From positions 3,081,501-3,145,500 of the forward strand of contig NZ_CP130630.1 in the NCBI RefSeq assembly GCF_030551255.1: a stretch of DNA of 64,000 nucleotides. The letters run 5' to 3'. Of the stretch, positions 52,325-59,543 are shown piece after piece. The notes beneath the pieces were generated by a model that worked only from the letters and a program-made list of their open reading frames with translations, was not told the origin of the DNA and ran no database searches. Every line of letters starts with the position of its first letter. Position 1 is the stretch's first letter. Made by a program: the position numbers and the translations under genes. The DNA is from Streptomyces sp. NL15-2K (GTDB lineage Bacteria > Actinomycetota > Actinomycetes > Streptomycetales > Streptomycetaceae).

Positions 52325-54526
52325 CTACTCCCCGCTGTCCTGGTCGGTGACGGTGCCGTCCTTGATGTACCGGGCGAGGTTGAGCTCCGGTGCGTCGAAC
52401 TGCTCGCGGACGCCCTCGCCCCACAGCACGCTCTGGGTGCCCTCCCACTTGACCAGGCCCGGGTTCACGCCGAGTTTGAAGCCGCCCGGCAGCGGCTTGC
52501 CGTCCCGGTAGGGCAGGAAGTCCAGCGGCGATTCGCCGTCGACCGCGTACACGGCGCAGTCGGAGAGGATCGCGACCGGGTACTGGCCGGTGAAGGCGGC
52601 GTGCTTGAGGATCTTGCGGTGCATGTTGACCCGCGTGCGGGAGATGACGGCGGCGCGGATGTCCGGGCGCCACGTCGGCCGGGCCAGCGCCCGCCACGGC
52701 TCGCCGGGCCGCCAGCCCTCGCCCCGTGGCCGCTCGCGCAGCTTGCCGAGGCCCCCCTTGACGGTCGCCTTGATCGCGGACACCACGATCGCCAGTTCCG
52801 GGTCGCGCTGCCGGTAGCCGTCCATCGCCTTCAGGAAGTCCTCCGGCGACAGGTCGGCGGGCACCCCGAGGTCGGCCATGGTGGCGATGTACGCGTCGCG
52901 CAGGCGGTTGTACCAGGCGTCCAGGTAGCGGCCGTTGTCGTAGCGCACCCACGCCTGAACCGGGCGCACTTCGTACCCGAGCTCCACCGCGTAGGCGACG
53001 GTCGGCGTCGCGTACCAGGCCGGCCCCTCGGGCCGCTCGCCCTTCGGTGTGAACGGACTGGGCAACAGCTCGCTGTCCAACTCCGCCCACTCCTTGCCGA
53101 CCTTCACCCGCGACAGGTCGACGTGGGAGAGGTCGACCAGCCACGAGCCGGGCAGCTTCGGGTCGAACACCGGCTGCTTGATGGGCGTCGGCTTGCCGAG
53201 GCCGACGACCAGGCCGTTCGCTCCGGCGGCGAAGGCCATGTTCACGTCGATGCCCACCAGGTTCCGGCGCAGGCATTCGGCGTCGGTGAGCGGACGCGCC
53301 CAGTCGTACGCCTCCTCGAACAGCTTCTCCGCCGGGCCGCGGATGTGGAAGCGCGGCAGGTTCTTCAGCAGCGGATGCCCGTCGGGCGCCTCACACGGCG
53401 CGCAGTCCACCGGGTCCTTGCCCAGGCTGCCGGGGTTGTGCTCGGAGTGCCGTTTGCCGTCGGCGTCGGGCTCGGAGGCGCGGGTCGGCGGGTGCAGCGC
53501 GGTCATCAGCTCCAGGCCCGTGACGGCGGTGGAGCCGCGCGGCGTCATCACCCGGGACGCGTACGTGCCCAGGAGCCGGGCGAGTTCCGCCGGCGGAAGC
53601 TGCCCGGCCTCGCCCCAGTGGCGGGTGTCGAGCGCGTGCCATGACGGGATACACAGCTGCACGCAGTTCCGCTCCGAGCCCTGCGCCGGGCGGTAGATCC
53701 GCGCCCACGGTCCGAACCCGCGCTTCGTCAGCTTCCACTCCGCGCGCGCCAGTTGCTTGATGACCTTGTGGCCCTCCGGGATCCGCCCGGCAAGCCGCTC
53801 CTCCTCGGTGAGGGCGACCGGCAGACCGTAGCGCTCCAGCGCGGATTCGGTGAGTACGAGCAGCGGGTCGGCGTCCTTGCCCGGCCCGGACAGCTTCGGC
53901 TGCCCCAGCCTCGCCTCCTTGAGGGTCCAGTCGACCAGGGACGGGAGGGACTTGGCGGGTACGTCCAGGACCAGGCCGCCGACGCAGTACGCGAGGACCT
54001 GGCCGTCCGCGACGTCGACGACCGCGAGCGGCCCGTTCCCGAAACGCGGGTCGGCGCCGTCTGCCGGGGTGTTGGCGGGAGCGGCCTTCTTCGCACCCGG
54101 GCGGCGCGACGCGGCGGTCGGGGCCGTGGTGGCGGGGTGGGGGCGGATGTTCTCGGCAGCGGTCACGGCCGCTGCCTCGGGCGCCGGGGCCGCGGACGAT
54201 GTCCGCGCTTGCGTCGCCGGGGCGGGCGCGCCGGTGGAGGTCTCGGGCGCCGCCGTGTCCTGCCCGGGCGCGCCGGCGTTGGGGTCGGCGGGATAGAGCT
54301 CCGCGAGCTTGTTCAGCAGCCGCGCGTACGCGTCACGCTCCGGCGGCCGCGGCTCCGTCTTGCCGGACTCCCAGCCACTGACCGTGGCGCGGCGGACCTT
54401 CAGCGCCGCGGACACCTCGTCCAGCGTCAGGCCGTGCGCCTGTCGCAGCCGCTTGCGTTCCACCGGCGGCGGCAGCGGGGACCGGGATGCGACCAACGCG
54501 TCGACCGCGTCGAACAACTCGGACAT
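52325..54526 (-). CDS. tap: telomere-associated protein (Tap family)
   Basis: A 733-residue protein whose size, N-terminal helix-turn-helix and linkage to tpg identify it as Tap, which binds telomeric 3' overhangs and recruits Tpg. The HTH lies at about 20-65 (LRQAHGLTLDEVSAALKVRR, ATVSGWESGK). A Pro/Ala-rich linker (about 85-160) is followed by a large conserved region with NLVGIDVNMAFAAGANGLVV and VVSAIKATVKGGLGKLRERP. ATG 54526 has AGGAGG eight bases upstream. A palindrome at 54583 may serve autoregulation. Confidence 0.88.
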   Translation of the reverse strand: MSELFDAVDALVASRSPLPPPVERKRLRQAHGLTLDEVSAALKVRRATVSGWESGKTEPRPPERDAYARLLNKLAELYPADPNAGAPGQDTAAPETSTGAPAPATQARTSSAAPAPEAAAVTAAENIRPHPATTAPTAASRRPGAKKAAPANTPADGADPRFGNGPLAVVDVADGQVLAYCVGGLVLDVPAKSLPSLVDWTLKEARLGQPKLSGPGKDADPLLVLTESALERYGLPVALTEEERLAGRIPEGHKVIKQLARAEWKLTKRGFGPWARIYRPAQGSERNCVQLCIPSWHALDTRHWGEAGQLPPAELARLLGTYASRVMTPRGSTAVTGLELMTALHPPTRASEPDADGKRHSEHNPGSLGKDPVDCAPCEAPDGHPLLKNLPRFHIRGPAEKLFEEAYDWARPLTDAECLRRNLVGIDVNMAFAAGANGLVVGLGKPTPIKQPVFDPKLPGSWLVDLSHVDLSRVKVGKEWAELDSELLPSPFTPKGERPEGPAWYATPTVAYAVELGYEVRPVQAWVRYDNGRYLDAWYNRLRDAYIATMADLGVPADLSPEDFLKAMDGYRQRDPELAIVVSAIKATVKGGLGKLRERPRGEGWRPGEPWRALARPTWRPDIRAAVISRTRVNMHRKILKHAAFTGQYPVAILSDCAVYAVDGESPLDFLPYRDGKPLPGGFKLGVNPGLVKWEGTQSVLWGEGVREQFDAPELNLARYIKDGTVTDQDSGE

Positions 54527-54582
54527 TCGACACCTCCTGCCCACACCCTAGCCCCTTAAGCGTACGGACAGCGCATATTTCC

Positions 54583-54599
54583 CGTACGCATTGCGTACG
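54583..54599 (-). promoter_or_regulatory. perfect palindrome upstream of tap
   Basis: CGTACGCA-T-TGCGTACG, 57-73 bases before the tap start, with another CGTACG at 54561-54566. The symmetry and the HTH of Tap suggest autoregulation; unproven. Confidence 0.5.
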
Positions 54600-54632
54600 T
54601 AGCGCGTGCTGCGAGGAGTGAGGCGACACCGC

Positions 54633-54682
54633 GTCCTATGCGACACCGTGTCCTATGCGACGCCGACGCCGTGTCCTATGCG
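54633..54682. repeat. three direct repeats of GTCCTATGCG
   Basis: Copies at 54633, 54650 and 54673, each with CCG before it. The copy at 54673 contains the stop codon (CTA = TAG on the minus strand, 54676-54678) of the upstream small gene; the others lie between it and tap. Confidence 0.7.
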
Positions 54683-55032
54683 GTGCCGGGACCGTCGAGG
54701 AGCCGAAGCAGCACGGCGGCCTCCGCACGGAGCCGAGCGGCGCGGTCGGCATGCGCGGTCAACCGCGCCGCCGCCTCCAGTCGCTCGGCGGCCTCGGCGC
54801 GTACGACATCGACCACATGACGCTCGCTCAGCTCACGCCGCGCCGCTTCGGTGACGCCGACACCGACCGGCGACTGCTCGAGGGCCAAGCCGCGGAGGTC
54901 GGCGTCGTCCACCGGCACCGCCTCAGCGTTGTCCAGGGCGGCAAGCGTTGCGCACAGTGCGCTCACCGCGGCCTTGTCACGGGCGCGCATCGCTTCCGGC
55001 AGTGCTTGACGCATACGAAGACGTAAGGACAT
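54676..55032 (-). CDS. GatB/YqeY-like small protein
   Basis: A 118-residue helical protein. The N-terminus MSLRLRMRQALPEAMRARDK resembles the start of the YqeY/GatB C-terminal tRNA-binding domain family, shortened by about 30 residues. ATG 55032 with AAGG about eight bases upstream. Function unknown; it lies upstream of tap on the same strand but is separated by about 150 bases with repeats and a palindrome, so it probably has its own transcription unit. Confidence 0.62.
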   Translation of the reverse strand: MSLRLRMRQALPEAMRARDKAAVSALCATLAALDNAEAVPVDDADLRGLALEQSPVGVGVTEAARRELSERHVVDVVRAEAAERLEAAARLTAHADRAARLRAEAAVLLRLLDGPGTA

Positions 55033-55082
55033 GCCGGTGACCTTATGGCCGTACCTCCGGACTCACAACGCGAGTTCCGAAA

Positions 55083-55117
55083 GTGCCGGGCACCCCGAAA
55101 CACAGGGCACCCGGCAC
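55083..55117 (-). terminator. hairpin terminator
   Basis: GTGCCGGG (55083-55090) pairs with CCCGGCAC (55110-55117); CACCC/GGG(C) bases can extend it. It follows the minus-strand gene ending at 55125. Confidence 0.6.
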
Positions 55118-55124
55118 AACCGGC

Positions 55125-55439
55125 TCAGCGCGAGTAACGCATGAACGCCCGCACCATGTGGCACGTCGTGTCCGACGGCGGGTGGACGCCGATCATCTCC
55201 GCCGTGCTCCGGATCGTCTCGTTGCGGGCCTGGTTGGGCACGTACACGCCCGAGTCGAGCAGGGCGATCGCGAGGCGCATCGCCTTGAGGCGGCGGTTGT
55301 GAGTGACGTACCACTCACGCGGCCGCCCCGGCGGCAGCGGCCGCTTCTCCATGGGCGCGTACGGCATGTCGAGCAGGACGGGGCGCTTCGCGGTGGACTG
55401 GGTGGGCAACGGCTTCGACTTCAGAGCGGCAGCGGGCAC
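55125..55439 (-). CDS. hypothetical protein of the tap-tpg block
   Basis: A 104-residue basic protein (PLPPGRPREWYVTHNRRLKA, then a helical ARNETIRSTAEMIGVHPPSD). I place the start at GTG 55439 because AGGAGG lies exactly six bases before it; the ATG at 55445 touches that site and is unlikely. No family recognised. With the YqeY-like gene it sits at the edge of the tap-tpg block and may share its origin. Confidence 0.62.
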   Translation of the reverse strand: MPAAALKSKPLPTQSTAKRPVLLDMPYAPMEKRPLPPGRPREWYVTHNRRLKAMRLAIALLDSGVYVPNQARNETIRSTAEMIGVHPPSDTTCHMVRAFMRYSR

Positions 55440-55614
55440 AGGCATCCTCCTGTCGCGGTCAGGGCGCCGGCCCGGGGACTTCGGCGACCCCGGCGACACC
55501 CTCGAACACTGCTTCTATTCTACTGCCCGGCACTGACAATCGCCCCTGGCCACAAGGGCTTTCGGGGGTACTGTGACGCAGGTGGAGGACGGGTTTTCGC
55601 GTACCGTTGGCGGC

Positions 55615-55983
55615 ATGGAAATCTGGATCAATCCGGCCTGCTCGAAGTGCCGCAGCGCGATCGAACTCCTCGACGCCGAGGGCGCGGACTACACCGTCCG
55701 CCGCTATCTGGAGGACGTACCGAGCGAGGACGAGATCCGGGACGTGCTGGAGCGGCTTGGTCTCGAACCGTGGGACATCACCCGCACCCAGGAGGCCGTC
55801 GCCAAGGAGCTCGGAGTGAAGGAGTGGCCGCGGGACGAATCCTCGCGCGACCGCTGGGTCAAGGCCCTCGCCGAACATCCGAAGCTGATCCAGCGGCCGA
55901 TCATCACGGCGGACGACGGTACGGCGGTGGTGGGCCGCACCGACGAAGCCGTTCGGGATGCAGCGTCCCGAGTTGAGAGCTGA
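55615..55983 (+). CDS. ArsC/Spx-family thioredoxin-fold protein
   Basis: A 122-residue arsenate-reductase-like protein. The N-terminal active site reads NPACSKCRSAIELL, with two cysteines (CSKC) like many family members of unknown substrate, and RYLEDVPSEDEIRDVLERLG follows. The C-terminal LIQRPIITADDGTAVVGR with its Arg is typical. No arsenite transporter or ArsR gene is nearby, so a role in arsenic resistance is not supported. ATG 55615; a GTG at 55573 would add 14 residues. Confidence 0.85.
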   Translation: MEIWINPACSKCRSAIELLDAEGADYTVRRYLEDVPSEDEIRDVLERLGLEPWDITRTQEAVAKELGVKEWPRDESSRDRWVKALAEHPKLIQRPIITADDGTAVVGRTDEAVRDAASRVES

Positions 55984-56010
55984 CGATCCCTCACACCCCC
56001 ACACCAATAT

Positions 56011-56053
56011 GTGACGCAGGTTACTTCGTTGACTCCTGTAACCGCTGAGTAAC
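56011..56053 (+). promoter_or_regulatory. cluster of GTnAC sites (MtrA-type) upstream of a secreted-protein gene
   Basis: GTGAC (56011), GTTAC (56020), GTAAC (56038) and GTAAC (56049). The last two are a direct repeat with a six-base spacer, the form described for the Streptomyces regulator MtrA. They end 58 bases before the start of the secreted protein gene, and TTACTTCGTT/TAACTTCGTT is also repeated here. Candidate only. Confidence 0.45.
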
Positions 56054-56110
56054 TTCGTTCGGTATCTCGTACATAGCGGCGTACGCTCCCCGACCTCTCA
56101 GGAGACGCGC

Positions 56111-56740
56111 ATGTCGCGCAGGAGAACACTCGGCACGAGAAAGAAGGCCGCGCTGCTGGTCGGCGCGGCGGCGGTCGCGGGAGGCGGTGCCTTCGTCATG
56201 GCGAGCACCTCGAACGCCGCGGGGCCGCAGTCCGCGGCGGACTCGGCCGTCTGCCAGGGGCTCGCCACCGCGCTCGGCAACAACCAGAAGTTCATCGACG
56301 GTCAGCGGGCCGCTCCGGACGCGCAGTCCGAGGCCAGGATCGCCAACCGCGAGGCGGTCATCGCGGAGATCCAGCGCAAGCAGGAGGCGTCCGGATGCGT
56401 GGTCGGGGAGTCGGCTCAGGACTCCCAGGCCGCGCAGCCCTCGCAGGCGGCCGAAGCCGCGCAGCCCCCGACGAGCGCCCCCGCGGCCACCGGTGAGCAG
56501 GTGTGCGACGGCTCGACCGTCACCCTGTCCGGCGAGGGCGGCGCCCCGGCCGCGTCCAGCAACCAGTTCCCGGCCGGTACGAAGCTGAAGGTCACCAACC
56601 TGGACAACGACAAGTCCACGACGGTGGAGGTCACTTCGGTCTCCGGCAGTTGCGCGCTGCTCAACAACGCGGCCTTCGAACAGGTCCGTGAGCCCGGCAA
56701 GTTCCTGATCCGCCGGGCCGTGATCGAGAAGGTGGGGTGA
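56111..56740 (+). CDS. secreted protein of unknown function
   Basis: A 209-residue exported protein. The signal peptide (RRRTLGTRKKAALLVGAAAV to STSNAAG) has an RR pair but no full Tat motif. The mature part has Cys in SAVCQGLATAL, ASGCVVGE, EQVCDGSTVTL and SGSCALLNN, probably two disulfides, with an Ala/Gln/Pro-rich linker (about 100-125) between two small domains. The C-terminal domain looks beta-rich. ATG 56111 with AGGAGA about seven bases upstream. Confidence 0.8.
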   Translation: MSRRRTLGTRKKAALLVGAAAVAGGGAFVMASTSNAAGPQSAADSAVCQGLATALGNNQKFIDGQRAAPDAQSEARIANREAVIAEIQRKQEASGCVVGESAQDSQAAQPSQAAEAAQPPTSAPAATGEQVCDGSTVTLSGEGGAPAASSNQFPAGTKLKVTNLDNDKSTTVEVTSVSGSCALLNNAAFEQVREPGKFLIRRAVIEKVG

Positions 56741-56743
56741 GGC

Positions 56744-57613
56744 TCACAGATCGAGGAAATCGCTGAGGTGGCGGGCCAGTTCGGGGGGTGCGGTCTGCGG
56801 CACCGCGTGGTGGGACACACCGGGCAGTACGTCTGTCTCGACCCGCGGCAGCAGCGCATCCGCCCGCTTCGCCACCTCGTACGTGTCTTGGTCATGAGTC
56901 CTGCTGTTCCCGGCCAGGAGCAGCAGGACCGGCACGTCCAGTCCGCGCAGCGCGTCCGGGGCCGGGCGCGGGCCGGTCACCGGCTTGGCGGAGGGGAAGC
57001 CGGCGGCCGCCTCCTGGAGCCGGAGCCAGTCCGGGTCCAGGGCCGCTCCCCCGGTCTCCCACTCCAGGAAGGCGCGGACGCGGCGCGGCGTGGGCCGCAA
57101 CAGCATCGGCAGGGCGTGCAGCAGGTACGCCGCCTTGAACCCGGCGAAGCACTGGGTCGGGTCCAGGAGGAACAGGCGGCGCACACGGGTGGGCGCGCGC
57201 AGGGCGTAGTGCAGGGCGATCCAGGCGCCGTACGAGTGCCCACCGAGGTCGGCCTCCGCGATGCCGAGGCCGTCGAGGAGGGCGTCCAGCCAGTCGGCCA
57301 GGTCGGCGACCGTGCGGGGGTGACGGCCGGGGGCCGGTTCGCTGCGGCCCGGGGCGCCGATCAGGTCGACGGCGTAAAGACGGCGGGTGCGGGTGAGGTC
57401 GGCGGCCTGGGCGTACCAGGACGCGGAGGTCGCTCCCCCGCCGCCCGGCAGGAGGACGAGCGGGGGCGCGTCGGCGGGGCCGCACACGTTGACGTACGTG
57501 GTGCCGAACGGCGTGGGAACGCTCACCGCCTCCCGCCCGGCCGGCCACTTGGCCATGACCTTGTCGTACGCGGCCCGGAAGCCGTCGATGTCGTACACAC
57601 CTCGGACGCCCAC
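56744..57613 (-). CDS. alpha/beta hydrolase
   Basis: A 289-residue alpha/beta-hydrolase-fold enzyme. The oxyanion-hole region PLVLLPGGGGATSASW, the nucleophile elbow LGGHSYGAWIAL (Ser) and the C-terminal GVSHHAVPQTAP (His) are present. Substrate unknown. GTG 57613 is used, with GGGGAG nine bases upstream; longer frames run into the MarR operator. Divergent from, and probably repressed by, the MarR regulator. Confidence 0.86.
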   Translation of the reverse strand: MGVRGVYDIDGFRAAYDKVMAKWPAGREAVSVPTPFGTTYVNVCGPADAPPLVLLPGGGGATSASWYAQAADLTRTRRLYAVDLIGAPGRSEPAPGRHPRTVADLADWLDALLDGLGIAEADLGGHSYGAWIALHYALRAPTRVRRLFLLDPTQCFAGFKAAYLLHALPMLLRPTPRRVRAFLEWETGGAALDPDWLRLQEAAAGFPSAKPVTGPRPAPDALRGLDVPVLLLLAGNSRTHDQDTYEVAKRADALLPRVETDVLPGVSHHAVPQTAPPELARHLSDFLDL

Positions 57614-57631
57614 GAGTGACCACTCCCCTAT

Positions 57632-57665
57632 TATCTCGCCCAGCGAGATACTCGGTGAGCGAGAT
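57632..57665. promoter_or_regulatory. MarR operator between divergent genes
   Basis: TATCTCGC-CCA-GCGAGATA (57632-57650) is a perfect 8+8 dyad, and a third GCGAGAT half-site lies at 57659-57665. Symmetry, position and the adjacent MarR gene make this a convincing operator controlling both genes. Confidence 0.65.
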
Positions 57666-57683
57666 GATAGCCGGAGGAAGGCC

Positions 57684-58133
57684 ATGCCGAACCAGGGACC
57701 CGAGATGGAAATCGTCCATCTGCTGCGGGCGGTGACCGTCGAACTGGGCCTGCACAGTGCGCGCTTCGCGAACCGCAACGCCATGCATCCGACGGACGTC
57801 CGCGCCTTGATCGCCCTCATGGACGCCTCGCGCGCGGGTGAGGAGATGACCGCCGGGCGGCTCGGGGCCGTGCTCGGGCTGAACTCGGCGGGGACGACCG
57901 CGCTGGTCGACCGGCTGGAGCGGGCCGGGCATGTGCGGCGGGTGCGCGGCGAGCGGGACCGGCGGAAGGTCGTGATCGAGGTGAGCGAGGGCGCCGTGGA
58001 ACTCGGGTGGGACTTCTTCGGTCCCCTGATCGGACGGGCGGTGGACCTGCTTCAGGGGTACGACGAGCGGGAACTCGCCGCGATCCGGGGGTTCCTGGGC
58101 GGGATGCGGGAGGCGGCGGCCGAGGGGGAGTGA
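57684..58133 (+). CDS. MarR-family transcriptional regulator
   Basis: A 149-residue winged-helix repressor type. DVRALIALMDASRAGEEMTA, LGAVLGLNSAGTTALVDRLE (recognition helix) and the wing RVRGERDRRKVVIEVSEGA are clear. ATG 57684 has GGAGGAAGG seven bases upstream. It faces the hydrolase gene across a short gap with the dyad described at 57632, so it probably controls itself and the hydrolase in response to an unknown ligand. Confidence 0.9.
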   Translation: MPNQGPEMEIVHLLRAVTVELGLHSARFANRNAMHPTDVRALIALMDASRAGEEMTAGRLGAVLGLNSAGTTALVDRLERAGHVRRVRGERDRRKVVIEVSEGAVELGWDFFGPLIGRAVDLLQGYDERELAAIRGFLGGMREAAAEGE

Positions 58134-58150
58134 TCCCCGCGCCGGGTCGT

Positions 58151-58194
58151 CATTCCCCTCGCATTCCCCTCCATTCCCCTCGCATTCCCATCGC
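58151..58194. repeat. 11-bp short tandem repeat
   Basis: CATTCCCCTCG and close variants begin at 58151, 58162, 58172 and 58183. Noncoding, in the 332-base gap between the MarR gene and glnII; the gap also holds the GlnR-type sites at 58325. Confidence 0.75.
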
Positions 58195-58324
58195 ATACGA
58201 GCTGCCCCGCCGTCCGGTTCCGCGGGTGCCCACAGGGCCGGTCACCGGCTCTGTGGCCTCTCACTCTGCCGCACCCCTCCCCGCAAGCACCCTCACAGCG
58301 TGAATCGCAGCACAGAACCACCAG

Positions 58325-58362
58325 GTAACACGGGGTTCACATTCGAGCAATGGCCGGGAAAT
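58325..58362 (+). promoter_or_regulatory. candidate GlnR site upstream of glnII
   Basis: GTAAC (58325), TTCAC (58336), GCAAT (58347) and GAAAT (58358) are spaced exactly 11 bp apart, as in GlnR boxes (gTnAc-n6-GaAAc). The outer half-sites match well, the inner two only partly. It lies about 103 bases before the glnII start. TTGACA follows at 58370. Confidence 0.6.
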
Positions 58363-58465
58363 CGCCTGTTGACAGGCTCGCGGGCGACAAGCGCGGCGTT
58401 TCAGTGCCGCAGCGCCGCAGCACCCGCAAGTGCGCCTAGAGACCCACCCCCGAAGGATGTGGCCC

Positions 58466-59494
58466 GTGACCTTCAAGGCTGAGTACATCTGGATCGACGG
58501 CACCGAGCCGACGGCCAAGCTCCGTTCCAAGACGAAGATAATGGCCGGTGACGCCAAGGGTGCGGAGCTGCCGATCTGGGGCTTCGACGGGTCCTCCACG
58601 AACCAGGCCGAGGGCCACGCCTCGGACTGCGTGCTCAAGCCGGTCTTCTCCTGTCCCGACCCGATCCGTGGCGGCGACGACATCCTCGTCCTGTGCGAGG
58701 TCCTCAACATCGACATGACGCCGCACGAGTCCAACACGCGTGCCGCGCTCACCGAGGTCGCCGAGAAGTTCGCCTCCCAGGAGCCGATCTTCGGCATCGA
58801 GCAGGAGTACACCTTCTTCAAGGACGGCTACCCGCTCGGCTTCCCCAAGGGTGGCTTCCCGGCCCCGCAGGGCGGCTACTACTGCGGTGTCGGCGCGGAC
58901 GAGATCTTCGGCCGTGACATCGTCGAGGCGCACTTGGAGAACTGCCTCAAGGCGGGTCTCGCCATCTCCGGCATCAACGCCGAGGTCATGCCCGGCCAGT
59001 GGGAGTTCCAGGTCGGCCCGGTCTCCCCGCTGGAGGTCTCCGACCACCTGTGGGTGGCCCGCTGGCTGCTCTACCGCACCGCCGAGGACTTCGGCGTCGC
59101 CGCCACCCTGGACCCGAAGCCGGTGAAGGGCGACTGGAACGGCGCCGGTGCGCACACCAACTTCTCCACCAAGGCGATGCGCGAGGGCTACGACGCGATC
59201 ATCACCGCGGCCGAGTCGCTGGGTGAGGGCTCGAAGCCGCTCGACCACGTCAAGAACTACGGCGCCGGCATCGACGACCGTCTGACCGGTCTGCACGAGA
59301 CCGCCCCGTGGAACGAGTACTCGTACGGTGTCTCGAACCGTGGTGCCTCGGTCCGTATCCCGTGGCAGGTCGAGAAGGACGGCAAGGGCTACATCGAGGA
59401 CCGCCGTCCGAACGCCAACGTCGACCCGTACGTGGTGACCCGGCTGATCGTCGACACCTGCTGCTCCGCGCTGGAGAAGGCCGGCCAGGTCTGA
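58466..59494 (+). CDS. glnII: glutamine synthetase type II (eukaryote-like)
   Basis: Second glutamine synthetase, heat-labile type, found in streptomycetes and rhizobia. The 342-residue protein has AEYIWIDGTEPTAKLRSKTK at the N-terminus, LPIWGFDGSSTNQAEGHASD, the ATP-binding WNGAGAHTNFSTKAMR and the C-terminal RIPWQVEKDGKGYIEDRRPN. It is not adenylylated like GSI. GTG 58466 with AAGGA nine bases upstream. Its terminator is split by an IS30 insertion directly downstream. Confidence 0.96.
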   Translation: MTFKAEYIWIDGTEPTAKLRSKTKIMAGDAKGAELPIWGFDGSSTNQAEGHASDCVLKPVFSCPDPIRGGDDILVLCEVLNIDMTPHESNTRAALTEVAEKFASQEPIFGIEQEYTFFKDGYPLGFPKGGFPAPQGGYYCGVGADEIFGRDIVEAHLENCLKAGLAISGINAEVMPGQWEFQVGPVSPLEVSDHLWVARWLLYRTAEDFGVAATLDPKPVKGDWNGAGAHTNFSTKAMREGYDAIITAAESLGEGSKPLDHVKNYGAGIDDRLTGLHETAPWNEYSYGVSNRGASVRIPWQVEKDGKGYIEDRRPNANVDPYVVTRLIVDTCCSALEKAGQV

Positions 59495-59543
59495 TCCCGC
59501 CCCACGGCTCGTCGAGGGGGCGCCCACCAGGGGCGGTTTCTAG

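Noticed and set aside
55615..55983. Arsenic-resistance gene
   Set aside because: The protein has an ArsC fold, but no ArsR, ArsB or Acr3 gene is nearby and the active site CSKC differs from classical ArsC.
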